This document shows positions 12,222-21,762 of a DNA stretch of 64,000 nt, one piece after another; position 1 is the stretch's first letter, and the number at the start of each line of letters is the position of its first letter. Position numbers and translations under genes: made by a program. Under the pieces are notes generated by a model. It was not told the DNA's origin, did no database searches, and was given only the letters and a program-made list of their open reading frames with translations. This DNA comes from Alcanivoracaceae bacterium (GTDB taxonomy: Bacteria; Pseudomonadota; Gammaproteobacteria; Pseudomonadales; Alcanivoracaceae): assembly GCA_029213045.1 (NCBI GenBank), contig JARGPN010000001.1, forward strand, positions 124,001 to 188,000, read 5' to 3'.

Positions 12222-12955
12222 CGTGTTCCGACTGTCGGCGGCGCGCACAGGCGCACCGGATCATCCTTAAGTTCACCCGGCGCCATCCGTGCCAACATGC
12301 GCCGCGTGCGTTCTAGCTCTGTATCATCGCGCTCTATGCCCGGAATTTCCATACCATCGGCGATGCGAAGTAGGGCTGATTTCATCGTCTCTTGCATCAA
12401 CGCGGGTTGGCGGTGCTGAACAATATAGGCGCGTTCGCCTTTCTTGAACAACAGCAAACCGTAGTAGTAAGTGCCCGTTACCGGTGGGGCTTTGGGGTCT
12501 TTGCTGGCGTCGATATCTAAGCTGACAATGGTGAACAGAGATTGCGCTTCTCTTTGCTGCAAGAATTCCCGATGTACGACTTCGGCGGATTTCACCATCG
12601 CAGCCTCGGAAATAATGCCGCGCAAATAGGCGTTCAGCACCAGATTCAGTAATGTCTGATCCGAAGCAAAGCGCGGTGCGCGAATATTGGGGTTGTTTTC
12701 GAGGAGCAGGTAATCCAGGCGGAACATACGTCCGCTGCTATCCCATAAGGTGGTCGAGCCGCCATAGCGGTCGCAACGCTCGTCCAGCGCTACCTTGCCT
12801 CGGAAAGTATTCAGGCTAAGGTCAATGCTGTACGCACCCGCAGGCGCATTGTAGGTATCTCCCTCGCGGGAACCTTGCAGATTTTGGCAACCGGACAGCA
12901 TCAAAACGGCAGCAAGTGCCATCATGCGCGCCGGGAGCAGGCGTCTTTTTGTCAT
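12218..12955 (-). CDS. Putative lipoprotein, unknown function
   Basis: A 245-residue protein beginning [23 protein letters not shown], a lipoprotein signal with lipobox LSGC. The start at 12955 is chosen because it places the charged n-region directly before the hydrophobic stretch; a longer N-terminus is possible. After the lipobox I recognise no domain. The C-terminal half has mixed alpha/beta character, with [23 protein letters not shown] in the middle. It overlaps phhB by four bases and is probably co-transcribed with it. Confidence 0.7.
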   Translation of the reverse strand: MTKRRLLPARMMALAAVLMLSGCQNLQGSREGDTYNAPAGAYSIDLSLNTFRGKVALDERCDRYGGSTTLWDSSGRMFRLDYLLLENNPNIRAPRFASDQTLLNLVLNAYLRGIISEAAMVKSAEVVHREFLQQREAQSLFTIVSLDIDASKDPKAPPVTGTYYYGLLLFKKGERAYIVQHRQPALMQETMKSALLRIADGMEIPGIERDDTELERTRRMLARMAPGELKDDPVRLCAPPTVGTR

Positions 12956-13040
12956 TATTAGTGTCCCGAAAAGCATGCAAACGCTCCGCATGATAGCACA
13001 GAGCGCGGCACTGTCACTGACGATGACGCCTTACTTTAAA

Positions 13041-13442
13041 TTATTGTGGTTCAGGCAGACGGTTAATCGGGTGCACGACTTTAAAGGAGCGCTCCGCCGC
13101 CATTTTGTTATAGCTCTGGAAGGCGTCGTCGCTGTCGGCGAAAACACGTGGGGTTAGGCTATCGAGGCGCTTGCAGCCGTCGATACGGCCGAGCACTTTG
13201 TTAAAGCGCTTCAGGGCTTTGCCCATATCGTCGATATTGATTTGCTGATTCATTGCACTGTCGCATTGTCCTGACGGGGCGTTAAACGATTTCGGCTCCG
13301 GCGACACCAGCACGTGGTGGACCAAGTCGCGGCTCGCCGCGTCGCGGATTTCGAAGCAGTCTGACGCCCAGTAGTAATAGCATTGCTGAGCTTGGCCAGT
13401 GCTGGCGAGAAGTAACGTAAAGATCGCAAGAACAGAGCGCAT
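13041..13442 (-). CDS. Small secreted cysteine-containing protein, unknown
   Basis: A 133-residue exported protein with a signal peptide (MRSVLAIFTLLLASTGQAQ). Four cysteines remain in the mature part (QQCYYYWASDCFE, SGQCDS, DGCKRL), likely as disulfides in the periplasm. No family is recognised. Its ATG overlaps the TAA of the upstream desaturase gene (TAATG, 13440-13444), so it is translationally coupled to it. The longer frame upstream lies within the desaturase gene. Confidence 0.65.
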   Translation of the reverse strand: MRSVLAIFTLLLASTGQAQQCYYYWASDCFEIRDAASRDLVHHVLVSPEPKSFNAPSGQCDSAMNQQINIDDMGKALKRFNKVLGRIDGCKRLDSLTPRVFADSDDAFQSYNKMAAERSFKVVHPINRLPEPQ

Positions 13443-14269
13443 TAGTTCGACTCCTGTTGTCGTGCTCGCCGCTCTTTTTCCGGCATCCACTGCAGGAATA
13501 AGGTGCGAGTAATAAGATGTGGTGGAATGCGATCACGAATCCGTTCGTGCAGTGCGGGAAGTTTGCTCCAGTGCAACCCAGGCAACATGTGGTGCGCGGT
13601 ATGAAAGCCAAGATTCCAGCTGGTGATGTTGTAAAGCTTGAGTTCGACGTTGCGAGATGCTTCGAAGTGATTGTCGAGTCCGGTACCGGCGTGCTGTCCC
13701 CAAGTATTGTCGAGCAACAGCACGAGTAGCAGCATCATGGGCAAAACAAACACGATCAGTGCGCGAACTGGGTCGATCAGTAACAGCGCCAGTAACGGTA
13801 GGTTCGCCAGCATAAACATGCGCTTGAACTTACTGTACACGTGCGGATGGTCACGCCCGATCTTGATGATTTCAGGATAAATTCGCGCGGCATTGACTAC
13901 GTCAAAGTACAGGCGGCTCATCATACGGCCATCGCCGTGTTGCCATGGCGCGGGATCTTCATGCGGATTTAGGTAGTGGCGGTGATGGCCGATATTGTGG
14001 TGAATCGTCCAGCTGTAAGGCGACGTGCCTGTCTGCAAGTAGAGGACCATCTCATAGACGCGGTTCAGCCATTTAACCCGAAAAGTGTTCACGTGATGAT
14101 GGTTGTGGCAGATGGCGCCGCTAGACACCTGAATACCGAAAAGTAGGGCTACGCAGCCGAACGCAACCAAATGACTATCAATCGCAAAAAACGCAAACAG
14201 TTGTGCAGCAGCGACAAGTAACACCACGGCAACAGCTGGGAAATCAGATTGATAGCGAAAAAGGCTCAT
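13442..14269 (-). CDS. Membrane fatty acid desaturase/hydroxylase family protein
   Basis: A 275-residue integral membrane di-iron enzyme of the fatty acid desaturase superfamily. The histidine boxes are visible: HNHHHVNTF (about residue 55), HHNIGHHRHYLNPHEDP (about 90) and HTAHHMLPGLHWSKLP (about 230). Hydrophobic segments at about 10-50 and 145-185 are the membrane helices. The protein is shorter than typical acyl-lipid desaturases, so the lipid substrate and the position of attack are uncertain. It is the first gene of a two-gene unit with the small secreted protein. Confidence 0.8.
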   Translation of the reverse strand: MSLFRYQSDFPAVAVVLLVAAAQLFAFFAIDSHLVAFGCVALLFGIQVSSGAICHNHHHVNTFRVKWLNRVYEMVLYLQTGTSPYSWTIHHNIGHHRHYLNPHEDPAPWQHGDGRMMSRLYFDVVNAARIYPEIIKIGRDHPHVYSKFKRMFMLANLPLLALLLIDPVRALIVFVLPMMLLLVLLLDNTWGQHAGTGLDNHFEASRNVELKLYNITSWNLGFHTAHHMLPGLHWSKLPALHERIRDRIPPHLITRTLFLQWMPEKERRARQQESN

Positions 14270-14413
14270 TTTTGCGCTTCTAGTCTAGGAAAAAGAGGCT
14301 AGTCTACACAAAACGCGGGTCAGGACAACGGCTGAATGCGCCAGTCGGAGCACAACTGTATCCGAAAGTGACTGTTTTTAGCCGTATTTAGATAAAGGGT
14401 ATGCTTTGCAGGA

Positions 14414-15085
14414 TCAGAGGGCGGTAATACACGGGGCTTGCGCGTAGCTCACCGCCATAACGCGACCCTTGGATCCGGCCGTCGTGGCTGCCATGCGGAT
14501 GTCGTCCGCGCGTAATCGCGGGTGTGAACCGTCGAAAAATTTACCCGCTGATTTGGCATTGAGTGTGCGCTCTACTGCGTCGGTCAGGCTTACGCCATCG
14601 CCGCCTAACAGTCCACGAATGTACTCTGCGCAGGCAACGTCTTCGTCGCCAGTGGGGTGCGAGGCAACCAGCACCACGTGGCTTGGGCGTTTGCTCAAAA
14701 TATAGGCCGCTGTCGCCTCCGCGTTGATCAATCCTGCCACCAGCACTTCCGCACTGTCGCGCGCCCGCAGCGTAGCAATTACGCCGTTGGTAGTGCGTTG
14801 CACTAGCTCGCGGTTGGTGAGCGGGGTGTTTTGTATTTCCCACGGAGAGTTGCTGAAATCGAAACCGTCTATGGGGAGGGCGTCAATTTCGCCGGCCAGC
14901 AAGAGGTCAGGCTGGGTGGCTTTCATCGCCAGCGCTTCGGGGGCGGTGGCGACGAGATAAATACGGGAAGCTCCGCCTTCAAACGCGAAGTGAGCGGTAG
15001 TGAAGGCGCGGATGACATCAATCACAACTGTGATGCCATCCGGATTCGCAGGAGGGAAATGACCTTGGCTAATCAGTACTTCCAT
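14414..15085 (-). CDS. comB: 2-phosphosulfolactate phosphatase family protein
   Basis: A 223-residue ComB-family protein. ComB hydrolyses 2-phospho-3-sulfolactate in coenzyme M synthesis, but homologues are widespread in bacteria lacking CoM, where the role is less clear. Recognisable features are VVIDVIRAFTTAHFAFEGGA near the N-terminus, LLAGEIDALPIDGFDFSNSP, and TTNGVIATL with VASHPTGDEDVACAEYI, all typical of the family. It stands alone, with no sulfolactate genes beside it, so a general phosphatase role is equally possible. Confidence 0.85.
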   Translation of the reverse strand: MEVLISQGHFPPANPDGITVVIDVIRAFTTAHFAFEGGASRIYLVATAPEALAMKATQPDLLLAGEIDALPIDGFDFSNSPWEIQNTPLTNRELVQRTTNGVIATLRARDSAEVLVAGLINAEATAAYILSKRPSHVVLVASHPTGDEDVACAEYIRGLLGGDGVSLTDAVERTLNAKSAGKFFDGSHPRLRADDIRMAATTAGSKGRVMAVSYAQAPCITAL

Positions 15086-15125
15086 TCTTAACGCATTTCC
15101 TCAGAGCGAGCGAAGGGGGCAAACC

Positions 15126-15659
15126 TTAAAACAATAAGCCAATGCCCCATGTCGCATTATTGAAGATTTCTTCTTTGTCATCGTTATAACGTTCGCCGGA
15201 AATAGAAAACGTGAGACGGTCGGCCAGCAGCATTCTATCTTTCGGTGTGTTTTTGCCGGTTAAAAAATCCACCACGGCGCGGAAGTTGAAATCAGAGCGC
15301 AGACGCAACACGTCACCATGATTTCCGTAGCCGTACTGGAACATCAAAATACGGCTAAAGCCGACACCGGCGTAAACGTTGTTAACACGTTCACCGTCCG
15401 CTTCGAATTCGCTACCACCGGAAGGCCGTACGGGCGAGTCGCCAAACTTTTTTGTCGCAATGCCGGCGTTGAGCGCGACACTGGAATAGTTAGCATCGAA
15501 GTAAAAGCCAGAGCCAATATTTTCCGTTGGGTCAACGCGACCGACCGACACCACTGTGCCGCGCAGCACTCTGCCGCCGTCGTACAAGCCCTCAGCCAGC
15601 ACTGTGTTGCTGAACGCGCTGAGAGACAAGCCAAGTAAAGCAATAGCAATCCGCTTCAT
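15126..15659 (-). CDS. Putative small outer membrane beta-barrel protein
   Basis: A 177-residue protein with a signal peptide (cleavage after NTVLA). The mature chain alternates polar and hydrophobic residues, as in membrane beta strands, and ends with WGIGLLF, a C-terminal aromatic expected of an outer membrane protein. Strands such as GFYFDANYSSVALNAGIA and NNVYAGVGFSRILMFQYGYG are consistent with a small eight-stranded barrel. The start at 15659 is chosen for the signal peptide. The function is not known. Confidence 0.65.
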   Translation of the reverse strand: MKRIAIALLGLSLSAFSNTVLAEGLYDGGRVLRGTVVSVGRVDPTENIGSGFYFDANYSSVALNAGIATKKFGDSPVRPSGGSEFEADGERVNNVYAGVGFSRILMFQYGYGNHGDVLRLRSDFNFRAVVDFLTGKNTPKDRMLLADRLTFSISGERYNDDKEEIFNNATWGIGLLF

Positions 15660-15767
15660 TATTATTTTCCTTGCGTGATAAACGTCAGCCGACATTATGC
15701 CTGAGCTAATCAGGTGTGCGCACCTGTTGAGGTGTCTTGTGTGGAAATGATTTTCCTCAGTGTGCAA

Positions 15768-16457
15768 TCAATCGAGCAGTGTACGCGCCAGTGCCCACAC
15801 TTCCACTGATTGCGCGCCCGCTGCGAGCAAACATTGGCTGGCTTCAGACACTGTCGCGCCGGTGGTGACGACGTCATCAATCAGCAAGAGGCGCAGACCA
15901 TGAACAGGGCGCACACAGGAAAACGCATGGGAAATATTTTTTGCCCGCGCCTTGGCGGACATTCCCTGTTGGGTGCGTGTAGGCCGTTGCCGCCTTAAGC
16001 AAGAAAGCACCGGCATGTCCCATCGCGCGCCAGCGGCGTGAGCCAATCGGTGTGCTTGGTTAAAGCCGCGCCACCAATGTCGTCGCCAGTGGAGCGGGAT
16101 GGGCACGGCGGCATCGAAGTGGCCAGGCGCTGTGGCGGGCAGCAAATCGAACAGCGCACGCTCAACGTCTAAGCGCCGTCGATACTTATAAGCAGGCAAC
16201 AGAGTATTAAGCGGATATTGGTAGCGATAAGGCGCATGAAGTGCGGAAAACGCAGGCGGGCGATGCAAGCATCTTCCGCAAAGTGGGCGTTCACTATCAT
16301 TTATAATGCTGTGAAATGGTAATCCGCACCGGCAAAGCGAGCCGTTGTTGGGGGCGAGGTCGGCGGAGCAGGGCTGACAAATACCGTGCATAGCGGTGTA
16401 GCAGACCGACTGACAGAGGAAGCATCTCGCTGTTTCAATCGTATGTATTTTGTTCAA
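15768..16457 (-). CDS. comF: ComF family phosphoribosyltransferase-like protein
   Basis: A 229-residue ComF/GntX-type protein linked to DNA uptake in competent bacteria. The N-terminal zinc-binding part has CFLC, CQPC, CRC and CGRC pairs (residues about 12-75). The C-terminal half is a type I phosphoribosyltransferase fold with the PRPP loop LLLIDDVVTTGATVSEA. The apparent start is TTG at 16455-16457. A later ATG (about residue 24) would remove the first zinc ligands, so TTG is preferred. It is divergent from bioB, as in many pseudomonads. Confidence 0.88.
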   Translation of the reverse strand: MNKIHTIETARCFLCQSVCYTAMHGICQPCSADLAPNNGSLCRCGLPFHSIINDSERPLCGRCLHRPPAFSALHAPYRYQYPLNTLLPAYKYRRRLDVERALFDLLPATAPGHFDAAVPIPLHWRRHWWRGFNQAHRLAHAAGARWDMPVLSCLRRQRPTRTQQGMSAKARAKNISHAFSCVRPVHGLRLLLIDDVVTTGATVSEASQCLLAAGAQSVEVWALARTLLD

Positions 16458-16491
16458 CAGTAAACCTATCCTTGGTGTGTTAAGTTGACAG
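16457..16491 (+). promoter_or_regulatory. Candidate BirA operator of the bio operon
   Basis: Two half-sites, CAGTAAACC (16458-16466) and AAGTTGACAG (16482-16491), are inverted and 15 bases apart. That spacing and the GTAAACC half match the known BirA box layout (TTGTAAACC-N15/16-GGTTTACAA). The right half covers the -35 hexamer of the bioB promoter, the position expected for repression. Symmetry is imperfect (6 of 9 bases). Confidence 0.4.
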
Positions 16492-16513
16492 TGAGAGGCG
16501 GCATTCCTAATCT
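16485..16513 (+). promoter_or_regulatory. Sigma70 promoter of bioBFHCD
   Basis: A perfect -35 hexamer TTGACA (16485-16490) and a -10 hexamer TAATCT (16508-16513) are separated by exactly 17 bases. Transcription would start near 16520, about 50 bases before the chosen bioB ATG. Confidence 0.75.
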
Positions 16514-16573
16514 GAGCGCATTCCCTTGTGCACTTTTATCCGCACTCAGAGTAGTCAGCCCGGAGTCATCAGC

Positions 16574-17698
16574 ATGAATGCCCCAGTTTCTGTCGTCGCG
16601 ACGCCGTCAGCGTCAATCTCTGTCCGCCATGACTGGCATCGTGAAGAAATCGCCGCGCTGTTCGCTCTTCCGTTTAATGATTTGCTCTTCCAGGCGGCCA
16701 GCGTGCACCGCCAACACTTCGACCCCAATGCCGTGCAAGTCTCCACCTTGCTGTCGATTAAAACCGGCGCCTGCCCAGAAGATTGCAAATACTGCTCCCA
16801 GTCCGGTCACTACAACACTGAGCTAGAAAAAGAAAAGCTCATGGAAGTACAAAAAGTGTTGGCAGAGGCGCGGCTCGCCAAAGAAAAGGGCGCGTCCCGA
16901 TTTTGTATGGGCGCCGCATGGCGTAGCCCTCGCGACAAAGACATGCCCTACGTGCTGGATATGGTGCGTCAGGTAAAAGAGATGGGTTTAGAAACATGCA
17001 TGACCCTTGGCATGCTGTCCGGTGAGCAAGCGCAATCTTTATCGGAAGCAGGGTTGGATTATTACAATCACAACCTCGATACCTCGCCAGAATATTACGG
17101 CAAAGTTATTTCCACCCGTACCTATAACGATCGTTTGCAAACCCTCTCGCACGTCCGCGATGCGGGCATGAAAGTGTGTGCCGGTGGCATCGTCGGTATG
17201 GGCGAGGATCGTAAAGATCGAATTGGATTGTTGCAGCAGTTGGCTAATCTGCCTGCGCACCCCGAATCGGTGCCCATTAATATGCTGGTAAAAATCGAAG
17301 GCACGCCGTTGGCCGATGTAGCCGATTTAGACATGTTTGAATTTGTTCGCACCATCGCGGTGGCGCGGATTGTTATGCCTGAATCTTTTGTGCGCTTGTC
17401 AGCAGGCCGCCAAGAAATGAACGACGAAATGCAGGCGCTGTGTTTCTTCGCTGGCGCGAACTCGATTTTCTACGGTGAGAAATTACTGACCACCGATAAC
17501 CCCGACGCAAACCACGATCAGCAACTTTTTCAGCGTTTGGGTATTCACCCGCTGGATCCACGAAGCGAATGCTCCGACGAAGCGACTGAAGAAGCGTTAT
17601 TGGAAAGCGTCGAAGCGCAGCAGCGTGCCAGCGAAACGGCGCCTTTGTATTACGACGCCAACAAGCGCGCTGCTAAACACGTTTTAAACAAAGCGTAA
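16574..17698 (+). CDS. bioB: Biotin synthase
   Basis: This radical SAM enzyme inserts sulfur into dethiobiotin. The 374 residues have the 4Fe-4S motif [12 protein letters not shown] (C-x3-C-x2-C, about residue 69) and the family blocks [33 protein letters not shown] and [10 protein letters not shown], plus the sacrificial-cluster Arg in [10 protein letters not shown]. The frame opens at a TTG (16526), but ATG at 16574 has GGAG upstream and fits the predicted transcription start. It is the first gene of bioBFHCD. Confidence 0.97.
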   Translation: MNAPVSVVATPSASISVRHDWHREEIAALFALPFNDLLFQAASVHRQHFDPNAVQVSTLLSIKTGACPEDCKYCSQSGHYNTELEKEKLMEVQKVLAEARLAKEKGASRFCMGAAWRSPRDKDMPYVLDMVRQVKEMGLETCMTLGMLSGEQAQSLSEAGLDYYNHNLDTSPEYYGKVISTRTYNDRLQTLSHVRDAGMKVCAGGIVGMGEDRKDRIGLLQQLANLPAHPESVPINMLVKIEGTPLADVADLDMFEFVRTIAVARIVMPESFVRLSAGRQEMNDEMQALCFFAGANSIFYGEKLLTTDNPDANHDQQLFQRLGIHPLDPRSECSDEATEEALLESVEAQQRASETAPLYYDANKRAAKHVLNKA

Positions 17699-17709
17699 TA
17701 TCCTCGGCT

Positions 17710-18888
17710 ATGGCTCCTGCAAAGCACGGCGCGTTTGATCTGTCGTCAGCACTGGATCAACGTCACGCCCAGCAGCGTTATCGTCAGCGTGCCACACAGC
17801 AAATTGCGTGTGGCCGTGAGGCAGTAGTCGACGGAAAAAAATACCTCAACTTTTGCAGTAACGATTATTTGGGTTTGGCGAATCATCCCGACGTGGCGGC
17901 TGCATTTGCTCAAGCTTCGGCAGACTTCGGCGTCGGCAGCGGCGCATCGCATCTTGTCTGCGGGCACAGCCATTATCACCATCAATTAGAAGAGCAGCTG
18001 GCGGACTTCTGTCAAACCGAGCGCGCATTGCTTTTTTCCACCGGTTACATGGCGAACTTCGGCATCATCACTGCGCTGTTAGATAAACAAGATGCCGTAT
18101 TTGAAGATAGACTCAATCATGCTTCGTTAATTGATGGTGGCTTGGCAAGTGGCGCACGGTTTCGTCGCTACTTACATGCGGATGCCAGTAGCTTGCAAGA
18201 ACAACTGAAAATATCCACCGCGCGCCGAAAGCTCGTGGTCACCGATGGCATTTTCAGTATGGATGGCGACGTTGCTCCGCTTAAAGACCTGATGTCGCTG
18301 TGTGAAAAACATGACGCTTGGTTGATGGTCGATGATGCGCACGGTTTTGGCGTGGTTGGCGAGCAAGGGCGTGGCGTGGCATCGCTAGTGACGCCGGCAG
18401 AACGGCCGCAAATTATCGTGGGCACGTTAGGCAAAGCGTTCGGCACGTTTGGTGCTTTTGTGGCCGGTAGTGAAGCGCTTATTGAAACGCTAATTCAATT
18501 TTCGCGCAGCTATATCTATACCACCGCACTCCCGCCCGCAGTGGCCGCAGCATCCTTGAAAAGTTTGGAAATACTTCGTGCCGCCGATGATCGTCGAGAA
18601 CATTTGCGCCAACTGGTGAGCAAGTTTCGTGAAGGTGCTCAGCAAATTGGTTTGCAGCTAATGCCGTCTGAATCGCCGATCCAGCCTATCGTGATTGGTG
18701 GTGACGGCGACGCTCTAGCGCTTAGCCATAGCCTAAAAGATTCTGGGTTTTTAATTTCCGCCATTCGCCCGCCGACGGTGCCGGAAGGCAGTGCTAGATT
18801 GCGGGTTACCTTGTCCGCCGCGCATTCGCTCGCGGATGTTGATGCGCTGCTTGTGGCGTTGTCGCGGGCACATGCAGCGAAGAAATAG
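17710..18888 (+). CDS. bioF: 8-amino-7-oxononanoate synthase
   Basis: This PLP enzyme condenses pimeloyl-ACP/CoA with alanine to give KAPA, the first ring-forming precursor of biotin. The 392 residues include YLNFCSNDYLGLANHP, the glycine/His motif GSGASHLVCGH, VDDAHGFG (cofactor Asp) and the PLP-lysine region VGTLGKAFGTFGAF (about residue 240). It begins 12 bases after bioB and is the second gene of the operon. Confidence 0.96.
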   Translation: MAPAKHGAFDLSSALDQRHAQQRYRQRATQQIACGREAVVDGKKYLNFCSNDYLGLANHPDVAAAFAQASADFGVGSGASHLVCGHSHYHHQLEEQLADFCQTERALLFSTGYMANFGIITALLDKQDAVFEDRLNHASLIDGGLASGARFRRYLHADASSLQEQLKISTARRKLVVTDGIFSMDGDVAPLKDLMSLCEKHDAWLMVDDAHGFGVVGEQGRGVASLVTPAERPQIIVGTLGKAFGTFGAFVAGSEALIETLIQFSRSYIYTTALPPAVAAASLKSLEILRAADDRREHLRQLVSKFREGAQQIGLQLMPSESPIQPIVIGGDGDALALSHSLKDSGFLISAIRPPTVPEGSARLRVTLSAAHSLADVDALLVALSRAHAAKK

Positions 18889-18922
18889 GCCGCCAATATT
18901 TAAGCAGGAACACTGTTACACC

Positions 18923-19744
18923 ATGACGCCACTTTTACCGTTTCATAACACCTATCGCTGCACAAACGAAGCACTCAACGATGCCGCACCAGAATTGGTG
19001 TTGCTGCACGGCTGGGGCTTGCATTCAATTGTGTGGGACGACGTTATGCCCGCATTGCTGGAGAACTTTCAAGTCACAGTGATTGATTTGCCCGGCATGG
19101 GGCAAAGCCCATTGCCGAATGCTGATTACACCTTGGATTTTCTGGTCGAAAAAGTCGCGTCAGTTATCCCCGAAAAATGCCATCTGATTGGCTGGTCGCT
19201 GGGCGGCTTGGTGGCCCTTTCGCTTGCGGAAAAAATGCCAGAGCGCGTGCAGTCATTAGTCACTGTTGCGTGCACGCCGAAGTACGTCAGCGACGATTCG
19301 TGGCCCACTGCCATGGCGCCGGAAATTTTGGACAAATTTGCAGAGCTATATGAAGAAGACAACGCTGGCACGCTTATTCGCTTTCTTGCGCTTAACGCAA
19401 AAGGCAGCGACACCATGCAAGACGACGTGCGCAAGCTAAAAGATATTTTATATTTCTGCGGCCTGCCCGCGCCCAGAGCATTGCGCGAGGGACTGAGAAT
19501 TCTGCGCGACACTGACTTGCGCGGTGCATTACAGTCTCTTCGTGTTCCCGCCCTGATGGTCTTTGGAGAGAAAGACCATATTGTGCCGGTTGCAGCCATG
19601 AGCGCTATAGAGGCCATGAGCGTGAACAAAAACGTAAAGGTGGCGATGATGCAAGGCGTCTCCCACGTTCCCTTCGTCACAGCTCCCGATATCTTTGTAC
19701 AAGCCGTCAATGATTTCTGGCGTGAAAGCGGAGTGCTAGCGTGA
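18923..19744 (+). CDS. bioH: Pimeloyl-ACP methyl ester carboxylesterase
   Basis: BioH removes the methyl group that BioC places on the growing pimeloyl chain and so ends that phase of synthesis. It is a 273-residue alpha/beta hydrolase. The oxyanion motif is LLHGWGLHSIVW, the nucleophile elbow GWSLGG (Ser at about residue 91), the acid lies in GEKDHIVP and the catalytic His in GVSHVPF. The frame runs back into bioF, but the ATG at 18923 gives the normal BioH length. Its stop overlaps the GTG start of bioC (GTGA). Confidence 0.93.
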   Translation: MTPLLPFHNTYRCTNEALNDAAPELVLLHGWGLHSIVWDDVMPALLENFQVTVIDLPGMGQSPLPNADYTLDFLVEKVASVIPEKCHLIGWSLGGLVALSLAEKMPERVQSLVTVACTPKYVSDDSWPTAMAPEILDKFAELYEEDNAGTLIRFLALNAKGSDTMQDDVRKLKDILYFCGLPAPRALREGLRILRDTDLRGALQSLRVPALMVFGEKDHIVPVAAMSAIEAMSVNKNVKVAMMQGVSHVPFVTAPDIFVQAVNDFWRESGVLA

Positions 19745-20532
19745 CCGATCTTGCGGTAGCTAAAGCATTCGGTAATTCAGCGCACAGCTATGATGCCTAC
19801 GCGCAAGTGCAGTTGGCGACTAATCGCTCGTTAATAGAATTGTTGCCGAATGAATTGCATGGCGCAGAAAAAAAATATATCGCGCTGGATATCGGCGCGG
19901 GCACCGCACCAATGGCGAGACAACTGTCCGAACGCTACGACCAGTGTCGGTGGTTGGCGTTAGATATTTCCACCGACATGCTTATCGAAGCGAAAACGCG
20001 CGGCCGTTTAGATAACGGTTGGTTGCCTGTTTGTGCCGACGCCAGCGCTTTGCCCCTTCCCGCGAATAGCGTATCGCTAATTTACTCATCGTTTGCACTG
20101 CAATGGTGTGCGTCGCCGCAGGCTGCGCTGTCTGAAATGCATCGCGTGCTTTGCTGTGGTGGTAACGCAGTGATCGCTGTACCAGTAGACGGCACTATGC
20201 AGGAGTTTAGAAAAAGCTGGCGTGCCTGCGACGAAAATATGCATTTTAATGTTTTGCCTTCCGCGGCTGAATGGCTGGCCGCAGCCCAGCAAAATAATTT
20301 TGCGGTGCAGCAGGAGCAATCATTGCAGCTTATCGAGCATTACGACGATGTACGTGCTATCGGAAAAATGCTCAAGTCTACCGGTGCCTATCGCGTGCAG
20401 CGCGATCAGCCAGTGGGGCTGATGACACCAAAAAAATACGCGGCGCTGTCGCAGCATTACGATGCCTACCGAACAGCGCAAGGCTTGCCCGTAACGTGGC
20501 AGGTGCTGTTCTTATCGTTAACCAAAATATAA
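19741..20532 (+). CDS. bioC: Malonyl-ACP O-methyltransferase
   Basis: This SAM-dependent methyltransferase masks the free carboxyl of malonyl-ACP so that the fatty acid system can build pimeloyl-ACP methyl ester. The 263 residues begin with GTG, overlapping the bioH stop by four bases. The SAM site is seen in ALDIGAGTAPMA (about residue 45) and LALDISTDML, and the family opening VAKAFGNSAHSYDAYAQVQ is typical of BioC. The BioC/BioH pair shows that the organism uses the E. coli type of pimelate route. Confidence 0.94.
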   Translation: MTDLAVAKAFGNSAHSYDAYAQVQLATNRSLIELLPNELHGAEKKYIALDIGAGTAPMARQLSERYDQCRWLALDISTDMLIEAKTRGRLDNGWLPVCADASALPLPANSVSLIYSSFALQWCASPQAALSEMHRVLCCGGNAVIAVPVDGTMQEFRKSWRACDENMHFNVLPSAAEWLAAAQQNNFAVQQEQSLQLIEHYDDVRAIGKMLKSTGAYRVQRDQPVGLMTPKKYAALSQHYDAYRTAQGLPVTWQVLFLSLTKI

Positions 20533-20542
20533 GTAGCAGAAA

Positions 20543-21169
20543 ATGGCCGTTCTGAAAGGTAAGTTTTTTATTGCAGGCACTGACACCGGTGTGGGCAAAA
20601 CATGGGTGAGCTGTCGCTTGTTAGAAAAAGCGGCGCAGAGCGGCTTGCAATGTTATGGCTTAAAGCCAGTGGCGGCAGGGTGTGAAGAAACTATAGATGG
20701 CTGGCGCAATGAAGACGCCGTGGCATTGATGCAAAGCGCGTCGGTAAAGCTGGATTACGACTTGGTGAATCCGATAGCGTTAAAAGCCGCTATGGCCCCG
20801 CATATCGCGGCAAAAAAAGAAAACCGGACGTTGCGACTGCCGCGCTTGCCTGGCTACATTAATGGCGCATTGCTCACACACAAAGCAGATCTGGTGCTGA
20901 TCGAAGGTGCCGGTGGTTGGCGCGTGCCGCTGAACGATTTTGAAATGTTGTCCGGCATTGCGGTGCACATGGAGCTGCCGGTGATATTGGTGGTGGGTAT
21001 GCGCTTAGGCTGTATTAATCATGCATTGCTCACCGCCGATGCCATTTGCGCAGACGGTTGTCACTTGGCGGGTTGGGTGGCGAATGATCTCGGCGAACCA
21101 ATGGAAGAGCTGGAAGAAAATATCGCGACGTTAGAAAAGCTCATGCCCGCACCTAGAATTATTTTATAG
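20543..21169 (+). CDS. bioD: Dethiobiotin synthetase
   Basis: This ATP-dependent enzyme closes the ureido ring of dethiobiotin from DAPA and CO2. The 208 residues are slightly shorter than E. coli BioD. The P-loop is GTDTGVGKT (residues about 10-18), followed by YGLKPVAAGCE and the second nucleotide motif VLIEGAGGWRVPL. It is the last gene of the operon, 10 bases after bioC. bioA (DAPA aminotransferase) is absent and must lie elsewhere, as in Pseudomonas. Confidence 0.95.
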   Translation: MAVLKGKFFIAGTDTGVGKTWVSCRLLEKAAQSGLQCYGLKPVAAGCEETIDGWRNEDAVALMQSASVKLDYDLVNPIALKAAMAPHIAAKKENRTLRLPRLPGYINGALLTHKADLVLIEGAGGWRVPLNDFEMLSGIAVHMELPVILVVGMRLGCINHALLTADAICADGCHLAGWVANDLGEPMEELEENIATLEKLMPAPRIIL

Positions 21170-21174
21170 CGCTC

Positions 21175-21642
21175 TTAAAGAATGCCGTTGTCTAAACCCG
21201 CGGCCATATACAGCCCGAGTTCCTCGCACTGCTCAATAAAGGCATCATTCCAGTCGCCACGGCATACAACAATGTCCTGCGCCAGTTTCCAGCGAAGCCC
21301 CGTTAAGATGGATTCAAGTGCGCGCTGTGTGCCCGTGCCGTCGTGGCCCGCCCGAATATACACAGCGCACGGCAGCCCCTGTTTTTTCTCAAGCACGGGG
21401 TAATAACTGCGATCAAAAAAATCCTTTAACGCGCCACTCATATAGCCAAGGTTTTCGGTGGTGCCAAGAATAATTCCGTCTGCGTTGAGTACATCATCGG
21501 GCCCCGCGTCGAGTGGTGGTTTCCACATCACCGAAACGTTTTCGATATCCGCATGCTGTGCGCCGCGCAAAACCGCATCCACCAATTTTTGCGTGTTCGG
21601 CGACGGAGCGTGGGCGACGACAAGTAATTTCTTTTTCGACAT
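21175..21642 (-). CDS. Flavodoxin-like NAD(P)H-dependent oxidoreductase
   Basis: A 155-residue flavodoxin-fold protein of the FMN reductase/WrbA group. VVAHAPSPNTQKLVDAVLRGA near the N-terminus is the FMN phosphate-binding region, and GIILGTTENLGYMSGALKDFFDR is the usual second FMN loop. The electron partner is unknown. It is convergent with bioD, with only five bases between the two stop codons and no clear terminator. Confidence 0.8.
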   Translation of the reverse strand: MSKKKLLVVAHAPSPNTQKLVDAVLRGAQHADIENVSVMWKPPLDAGPDDVLNADGIILGTTENLGYMSGALKDFFDRSYYPVLEKKQGLPCAVYIRAGHDGTGTQRALESILTGLRWKLAQDIVVCRGDWNDAFIEQCEELGLYMAAGLDNGIL

Positions 21643-21762
21643 GAATCATTCCGAGGCAGCGTAAGCCTCTAGGCTACTCGGGTTGCGCGGGATAGAAAAG
21701 GCGCGGTTGCGTGCGGATAAATTGAAGGAAGGGGCATTCGGAAGTGAAACAATTGACAGCAT

